Below are positions 56,370-64,000 of a stretch of 64,000 nt of DNA, in pieces (the stretch's first letter is position 1; the number at the start of each line of letters is the position of its first letter). The stretch is from Kappaphycus alvarezii (Eukaryota; Rhodophyta; Florideophyceae; Gigartinales; Solieriaceae), in assembly GCA_002205965.3 (NCBI GenBank), contig NADL03000753.1, forward strand, positions 1,736,001 to 1,800,000, read 5' to 3'. The notes under the pieces were generated by a model. That model was not told the origin of the DNA. It searched no databases and was given only the letters and a program-made list of their open reading frames with translations. The translations under genes and the position numbers were made by a program.

Positions 56370-59300
56370 TGCAGTTCCCAAATATCCTGGACTTCAGAGC
56401 CCTACAAGCGGCAAAACATGAAATTGAAAGACTTGCACTTATTACAAAACAAAAATTTCCCGCCATAGAAAGACTATATTAGTCATTTTTCTTCGAAGAG
56501 TAAGATAAACACTGAATAATTATTATTATAGTTGAAAACTCTAAGAAACAATTATTCAAGGAAATTGAACGGGCAACAATCAGTATGATTGACACATAAA
56601 CTTAATCCCACCCAAAAGAATTACATAGCGATAATCACGAAATGTTTTTCCTATAATTTATACAATTTAATTTCAAAATTTCAGCAATAATCCAGGAAAG
56701 TGGAAATGTTGATATCTAGATATAAAAAGATCCATGAAATATGCTCTTATCTACTCGGATGACTCCTTGAACAAATACCTACTGGTGGAAAGCCTCGAAA
56801 AAGACTTCAATACCTACCCTTATGAAAGTGCAGTCAGAGTGTCTCATGAGATTTAAATTATAAAAATATGTCCGAATAATCAGAAGAAAATTTGGGCACC
56901 GGAATTTTAGTATCAGTTCTTGTGTGTGATAAAGAATTTAGAGGATGTTAAACATAATGGGGTGCAATTCAGTAAGTTTTAAGGGGTAAACTAACCTGTA
57001 GATTCATTCTGTACATGACAATAATGCTCTAGCTAACAAAAAGTAAGGTTAATTTCTTAGACGACTGTAAGAAGGAGATAAGCTGTGCACATTGGAATTT
57101 GAGGTACCTCTCTCTATATATGAAGTAATTCCACGCTATCAGATTGGCGTATTTAACACTACTTTGACGGTGCGGTCTAATCTCGGGATAAAGCACTCCC
57201 CTACAGTCAAAAGTAAAACAAGACATTGTACGCTCATACTAGGCAAAATTTGAATAGGTTCTATGAGGCTGGTTCAGAGGAAAATACATTGCACTTTGAA
57301 TTTCGATTCAAGTATTCGCAAAGAACTCCCGATTCGGCAATTTATACATACCCAGAGCCGCTATTGTCCCAAAAACAATAATATTAACCTACATAAATGA
57401 TACCAGTTGCGCAGACAACCGGGGGGGCTTTTCAAAGCGAAAATTTGCGAATATTGGAAATATATTTGGCCACATATCGCATTCGTAATATTTTCGGAGC
57501 TACAAAGTTCAGACCCAGAGTAATAAAAATCCATAACCTTCAATATGGAAGTTTTCATGGACCTTTTTTGCCTGTTGCTCTTACAGCGCTTTGTGTCTTG
57601 CATAATCGAAATAGATCTTTGGTGCAGTCTCTGAACCTATTCAGACTTTATAAAAAGTTCGGAAAACATCAATAAACTTTCAGAAACCATTCTACCTTTT
57701 ATAAACTTAGGTAGTTCGCCTCGCTCAGGGGCCATCGTTTAATTTCACTCTCTGAGAATGTAGAGCAGCCGAAGAAGATATCGCAATAAAGCTTTCTGGA
57801 ATAGAAAGCTAAAATTCCATTGGAATCTTGGAGAGATGCAATGCATCACAGATACGCATGTCCAAAAAAAAAGTGTCAAGGCTCTATGAAATTATTGGAA
57901 TATATGGCACTTTTCAGAATTTAAAGAGCAAGTTTTAGCCGATTACACTAGGTTTCAAATGACCATCTGATCTATTCTGTAAAATACATGCAATTGTTGA
58001 TATTATGTTATGTACGTGCTCAGATTCAGAGCAAAGAGCAGTTTATAAGAAGTCCGTGAGGTCCAAAAGAGAAGGTGAAGTAGCGATTGTGTGCACATTA
58101 GAATTACTAAGATCGCGTACTACAGCAGCCGCAGAAAGTAGATAGCATATGTGTACAGGGATATGTTAAAACCCTAAAAGCAGAACATTTGAGGTTCTTA
58201 AATTGGAAATTAAGCATATCTGGTTGGATGTGGACAGAAGACGAACTATTTTCAGCCAATTTTACATAATCAACGATAATACGTCGGAGAACTCTCACTT
58301 CCTCATAAATCCATGTTAGAATTCTTAACTCGTTGTGAGGTTAAAAAAACTCTACGATTGTAGACTAGAACTCACTTTATTCACTGGAATATTTTAAGCC
58401 GGGATATCAAAGGAGTCACAACGAGAAATGTACCAAGAGGCGAAACTAAGAGAATGGGGAACTTCAGTTTTCTGGGTACAGAAAGTCTTCTGCACATGCG
58501 ATTTAAATTGAGCAGAAAATTTATAAGCTCAAATTTCGTATGCTCTTTCAATTAAGATGATACTGAGAATCGAAACAAATTTCGCACTTTGACGTCAGTG
58601 GAAACCTTGAAGAAGCCAAATACTTTGTTTTATCCTGACTCGCGAACCGCCAAGCCCGGCTCAATCGCTCAGGTATTTTATGATACTCACAGGAAATGAG
58701 ATATGTTCAGTTTAGTTGCATTACATCTCGCAAGCGTTTGTTTAAAGTAGGCCACTACTACACAGTGAAGTATTTATGTTAGTACCGAAAAGAGTGCACG
58801 GTAACATTTAGTGGATAAGTAAGATGTTAAAAACACTGCATGGTCTTGGAGATGATGTATATCACTTTTCGAGAACCTTGCAACGTCTTCAAACTGATAA
58901 ATACGTATGCATACTTTTTCGGAGACTCATAACTATACGTAGCAGAAAAAAATACTAATCATTTGAGAAGGATCTGGGGTTTTTTATGATGACATATGCA
59001 ATAATACGATGGAATACTCTCCCGTCGACACTTTTTTCCCCGTAGAATTAGGGTAGAGGCCAGACAAATGTAACGCTTTCAAATGTTTTTTAATGGGGCT
59101 TCGAAGGGCTGGTCTGAAAAACGGGGGAGCCAGAGTGGATCTACTCAACTTCTCAAATCTATTTCAACGGAGACGGAATGCAAAATATTGAAATCACTTC
59201 TTATTCACTGCTCTTGAAAGAAGCTAACACCATTTGCGGTACTAAATCGGACATGAAAACCTTAGAGTAAAGCAAAGTATATCGAAAATAATGAAAGGAA

Positions 59301-62300
59301 GCCCATAAAAAGGTTGAAGTACTGCTCGAGAACATTATTAAAGATACCGAAAATCGATTCAAAAGTATGAATTAATAAAATAGTACCTTGCACACATTAC
59401 TACACAAATTAGAATGCATAAAGATGTATCCATCGCTGAAAGTCGCTACTATGCATTGCAACTAAGCCATTTTCTCCAATAAGAGATGGTAAAGTTAATT
59501 CAATTGTGTTACAAATTTGTTCCTAGAAACATCATTGAGTGGTAAAATCTGTATTCACATCAGAAAAGAGAACATTTTCGACGCTTTTAATATTTCCTTA
59601 ATATTTCAGGAGCAAATTACAGATTTTTTTGATCGCAGATTTTGAATTCATCCCTTCATTGATTCTTAAGTACTTGATAAAGATACAAGGGGGCGTAATT
59701 TTGACAGCGCAAGCTTAACTACTCTCCTGAAATGGAAGTCTAAGAAAGGGATGAAAAATTTGACTTGCAATAGATAGGATTACGCTTCAATTCTGCGGAA
59801 GCCATGAAAAATAAATGTCACCAGAAATTCTCGTCGGCTGCTTTTATATAAAAAAAGTTAGACAATCCTATAGGCAAATAGGCAATACGAGAAAGACTGA
59901 ATTTGCTGGAGAAACATTCAGAGGTGTGAAATTTGAGAAAAATTGTTTTTGTAGTAAGGAGAATGGAGATTGATGGCTGACAGAAGAAATTATCTGCACG
60001 CAGAGTTTTCAAAGTAAAGATAGATGCAGTTAATAATCATACTGCACGATACAATGGAACACAACTCCGAAGGAGCAAGAAATACTGAGGAAATGCAATA
60101 GGTTTTGGTAGCGCACAGGCTTTAAAATGTGAAATAAGTCAGTAAAAATATGGACTGGTACGCTAGAATAATGAAGGCATATGGAAACGTCTGGTTTCCA
60201 CGATAGCGGGTTCCTGAGAGGACATGAACTGGTAGTACTATATGTAGTATTTTGTACTATTCCTTTTTAAAATCAAGCAATATATTGATTGAAGTGAGGA
60301 GAGTATGGTGACATGCATGATAAATAATTAAACAGAAAAGATAATGAAAATTTAAAACTTTATTTTAACGTTTACTTCGATATGTAGGTGTAATGACATA
60401 GTCTGAAAACGGAATCATCAAATCCTAGTGTCAATTAAAGAAATTATCTAATATCAATCTCTTTTATGCTCTAATACCCGTCTAAAAGATATTTTGGGTC
60501 CCTATTTGTGTAGTTCAGTCGCTTTTGTACGACAAAAAGGGGCTTAAATCGATATTTGGAATCAAAAGGTGCTCATTTGTTATTCTGGAGGTAAAACGTT
60601 TCTGGGAGTGAATTCAGTACAAAGTTAGAAACAACGCGTATTTTATTAATTATTTTGCTGCAGAAAAAGTGTTTTAACGTCTGAAAAAGTTTACACTTCA
60701 GGCTCGTCAGCGGAACTTAAAAATTTTTAAAGAATAAAAGTATATTACAAGGTATTGACTCTGTAGATTCTATTCGTTTAAAATTTAAAATAAAGACTCA
60801 GATATATGTTTTCACTAAAAAAAATACTAAATTACATTTTTTGTTGTAGTCTGCAGGTAATATTAGTTCAAATGCAGTCTTTGAACCCATTTTTTTGATT
60901 TGTCAATGAAATTGGTTAACTACGCCTTTTTATCGTTTGGAAAAGTTTTTCATTTCTAAAAGCCGAAATATTGACGAAACAGCAAAAGAAATTCATTTTT
61001 GCTACTAAATTTATGCTATATTCGGCGATTCATTGCTAGCTATATTTTTGGCACATAGTTGTGTTCTACTAATTTCTGTCTCGAAATATTGAAGCTTGTT
61101 GCACAATATTGGTAGCAATCCAGATTTCAGAAGCATGCTTCAGATTTTTTTCCATTCGAAGGTAATATTTATCAAATATTCAAGTAGTACCACCTCTTTT
61201 ACCACTAGACAGCTTGGAATAGATAAATGGAACATTCTCGGTTATTTAACTGGTAAAGACAGTCTATCGTGGAGATTAGTTTTCATTACAAATTGTTCGC
61301 ATACGCAAGTGCCACATAGTTGTATAAAAATCCAACATTTCTATGCCTGAAGATCAAATATTGCTTATATATGCCATTTTCATATCATGGAAATCTTCTT
61401 GACCGTACACTAAAAAATTTGAACTTAAATGTGATGAAAACTTTAAATCTTTACCTGCTGTGATTCAGAACACCAGTATTAGGGGAAAGTCTAAGTATAC
61501 CGTCATCATGAAACATGATCTGATTCCTTTTTATTTATGGCCTTCGGAAATATAGTGAACTTTCTTATTAATAGCTTGGTTCTGACTACCTCTGTTAATT
61601 TTGGCTTCCATAGGGACGCCAAAATTTATCGTAGAAATCCAACGATTCGTTCTCTAAGTTCATTAATTCATTTTTGCTTCGGATCCCTAAATTGTACTTT
61701 CTTCAAAATTTACCGCCCTGTCCCGGGATTTAGTTAATATATCTTCCTACTGAAGCAACATAAAAGATTTTACGCAGATTTCTCCCTAAATTCTCTTCTT
61801 GCCGCGCTTGTTTGCTTTTTTCTTCAATATTTCAGTGCAATCATCATCAAATGTTTCATTATATGTATACTGCAGTAATTAATCCAATGAAATCGTCAAT
61901 GGAGGTTCATTTAATACAATTCACATGTACCAGGGTTCGTAAACATATTTTGTATCGTATTTTATTCTTCTTGAATAAAATAATTATTATATTCTCGGCT
62001 CTTGGATAATTCAAGAATGTTAAGAGGTTGAATTCTAATGGAAAACGGTCATTTACATCCCAGGAGTAGTTTAACGTTGTCAATTGAAGCTTGGAAATAC
62101 TTTATTCGCATTCTCAAGTGAGGAGCTCTTCTTTTTAGATACCTCTTAAAAGGCGGATGCACTTAGTTAAATGTTGAATTCTGTCTATAAATAGAAAATT
62201 AGTAAGTCGTGGACGACAAAAATATTTCATCAGTTTATTCTATCCGCCGATAGATCTCAGGTGTAGTTGTTAGGATATAATTTCATCTTTTCGCCGGGTT

Positions 62301-64000
62301 CCGATGGCATCTTCAGTCAATTTGCATGGTCTGTTGCATCTTTTGGCTAAAGGAAGCAGCCCAATAGAATAAAAACTACTAACGGAGTTTAATATAGTCT
62401 GTATGGTTCACTAGTATACTTTCTTACCTTCAAAAGAGTTGTTGCGTCAAAACTCGTTTCATATGGGTTCGATCACTACTCTTGTTGAAAATGTGGCGGT
62501 GTGGACAGAAGTAAATTTTATCAACTTCTAGGATTTTTATATCTCAAGTTTAGATAAACACTCATTGGTTGTTTCTTTTTGTAAGAACATCCACTCTAGA
62601 GACTCATGTTCAGATTTTTAATATGCATCGATAAGGTTTGAATCCTAAGTATATATAAAAGCACACGCAGTATTTCCTACAAATTAATCCAAATCCGTTC
62701 CATATTTTGTTGAATTTACGCTGAGAATGAAATTGGTGTCTTAGACGAAAATCTTAATAAAAGCACTTTCCAATAATTTCATGATGTTATGGCATAAATA
62801 TCGGATACAAACGAAAACTTTCCAGTTAGGGATAGTTCAAACCTGAATATCTGCTTCTCTAGGTTTTATCATATTTAAAAGTGCTGGTAATCGCTTCATA
62901 AATGATAAATTTTGAGCTCTTAAATTGTTTAGTATCAATAAAAATTTCTAATTATTGTTTTTAAATTCCTAGAATTGGGAAAATAAAAGTTCCTAGGTAC
63001 TTTGCAGAAATCTACTGAAGTAAACTATTTCTTTTGGAACCCTTCAATGTATCCTAATTTTAGTACGGCACTGCAGACGTGACATTATTTATTGACTAAT
63101 GTAAGGGTAGTATCATTATCTTTCTGGCTGTACCGTTGATTCATCAAATTCAAGAATACTTACTAATTTTTAATTTCAGCAATACCATATGAGAAGTAGC
63201 GGTACGTCTTCTTAGATCAGATCAATAGTTAAACATATGAATGATTTACTCTAAAAATTATTCCGTCATGTATTTTTCCGTGCCTATGTGTCCAAACTCG
63301 CTGATAGTGACGACTGAATTCTTTTCTTTCACGAATTCTATGATATTTACATCGGGAAGATCAAAACTGTTTTGCTTTCCACTGTTCAGCAAAGATTCCT
63401 CCGAGGCTAGATTATTAAAAGGTATCTTGTAACGTCTGCCCTCTTGCATAATGCTCAGAAAATTATATTTCGAAAAATATAGAGAACCTTAGGATGGCAG
63501 CAGATATCAAGGAGTGGATGTATTTTTTAAGCATATCAAGTTCTTGAGCTACGAAAAGAGACCGGAAATTTCTCGTAATTTTCTCACTGTTGCATTCAGG
63601 AACTTTCCTCAAAATTTAGGAGGATAACTAGGCCGTCTTTCTAGATTACAAATGCAATCCATGCTAGTTCCAAACTTTTGGTGATGAAAATACGCTCCTT
63701 TCACTAATTGAATCTGAACATCTCTCTAATTATCGAATCCTAATATCTCTCTTAATTAGTCAGCCGCTTCGCCGAGATACTCTCTTCTTCAGACTTTGGA
63801 CCATTGCTGAAAGAAAACTCCACCACTCCTAACTTACCACTTTTCACCTGTAAATTGTCCGATTCGATAAACGAATCAGAACCTGCGTGTTCAAAAAAAT
63901 AATATACTGTTTGCATTCCCTTGGTTCCAGGAAGTAAACTAATTACTAAAGACTAACAGACTAAGTCATCAATCTCGGAATCTATTTCCAAAAAATGATA
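56370..64000. other. AT-rich, no supportable gene
   Basis: The longest open frames are 60-92 codons, have AT-driven composition and no motif. I see no RNA gene, LTR or TIR. This may be old decayed repeat sequence or gene desert. Confidence 0.4.

Noticed and set aside
56370-64000. Possible RNA genes or CRISPR-like arrays in the AT-rich right end
   Set aside because: No spaced direct repeats and no cloverleaf that I could recognise; a tRNAscan or Rfam search would be decisive.

Overview
The window is nuclear DNA of a eukaryote. Introns with GTAAGT donors and AG acceptors interrupt genes, and the gene set includes NDC80 (kinetochore), NAA40 (N-terminal acetyltransferase) and a subtilisin-like protease. 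A plant-type FAD4-like lipid desaturase points to a photosynthetic lineage, most likely an alga. My best guess is a red alga or a similar intron-poor alga, but nothing here fixes the taxon.

Layout. 0.8-3.6 kb: an internally deleted Ty3/gypsy relic on the minus strand. 4.8-6.5 kb: a ~470 bp inverted repeat pair with a third diverged copy between the arms. 7.15-12.49 kb: a probable ~5.3 kb DNA transposon with ~370 bp terminal inverted repeats and a decayed pogo/Tigger-type transposase. 13.0-17.44 kb: a GC-rich, near full-length non-LTR retrotransposon whose ORF2 joins a reverse transcriptase to a C-terminal restriction-like endonuclease. 18.2-35.0 kb: a gene island with the FAD4-like desaturase, a clean three-exon gene for a 118-residue membrane protein, a long coiled-coil/acidic protein, NAA40, NDC80 and a subtilase, plus several coding-like stretches I cannot identify. 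35.4-35.95 kb: a 5'-truncated second copy of the non-LTR element. 39.7-41.4 kb: a second decayed pogo-like transposase. 47.9-56.4 kb: a Ty3/gypsy chromovirus relic with gag, CCHC knuckle, protease, RT, RNase H, integrase and chromodomain still readable. The remaining long stretches (36-39.7, 41.4-47.9, 56.4-64 kb) are AT-rich with no supportable gene.

Three patterns cross the gene boundaries. GTAC-rich palindromic repeats (TACAGTAC/GTACTGTAC) recur in flanks of the island genes and beside both copies of the non-LTR element. The recognisable genes are C-rich on the coding strand at the 5' end and switch to G-rich in the 3' part, on both strands. Almost every long ORF is broken by single-base frameshifts at roughly one per 300-400 bp, including in NDC80, which is normally essential; this looks more like residual sequence indels than true pseudogenes, whereas the gypsy and pogo relics carry real decay (nonsense codons, lost catalytic residues). 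The chromovirus is also unusually dense in short perfect inverted repeats.
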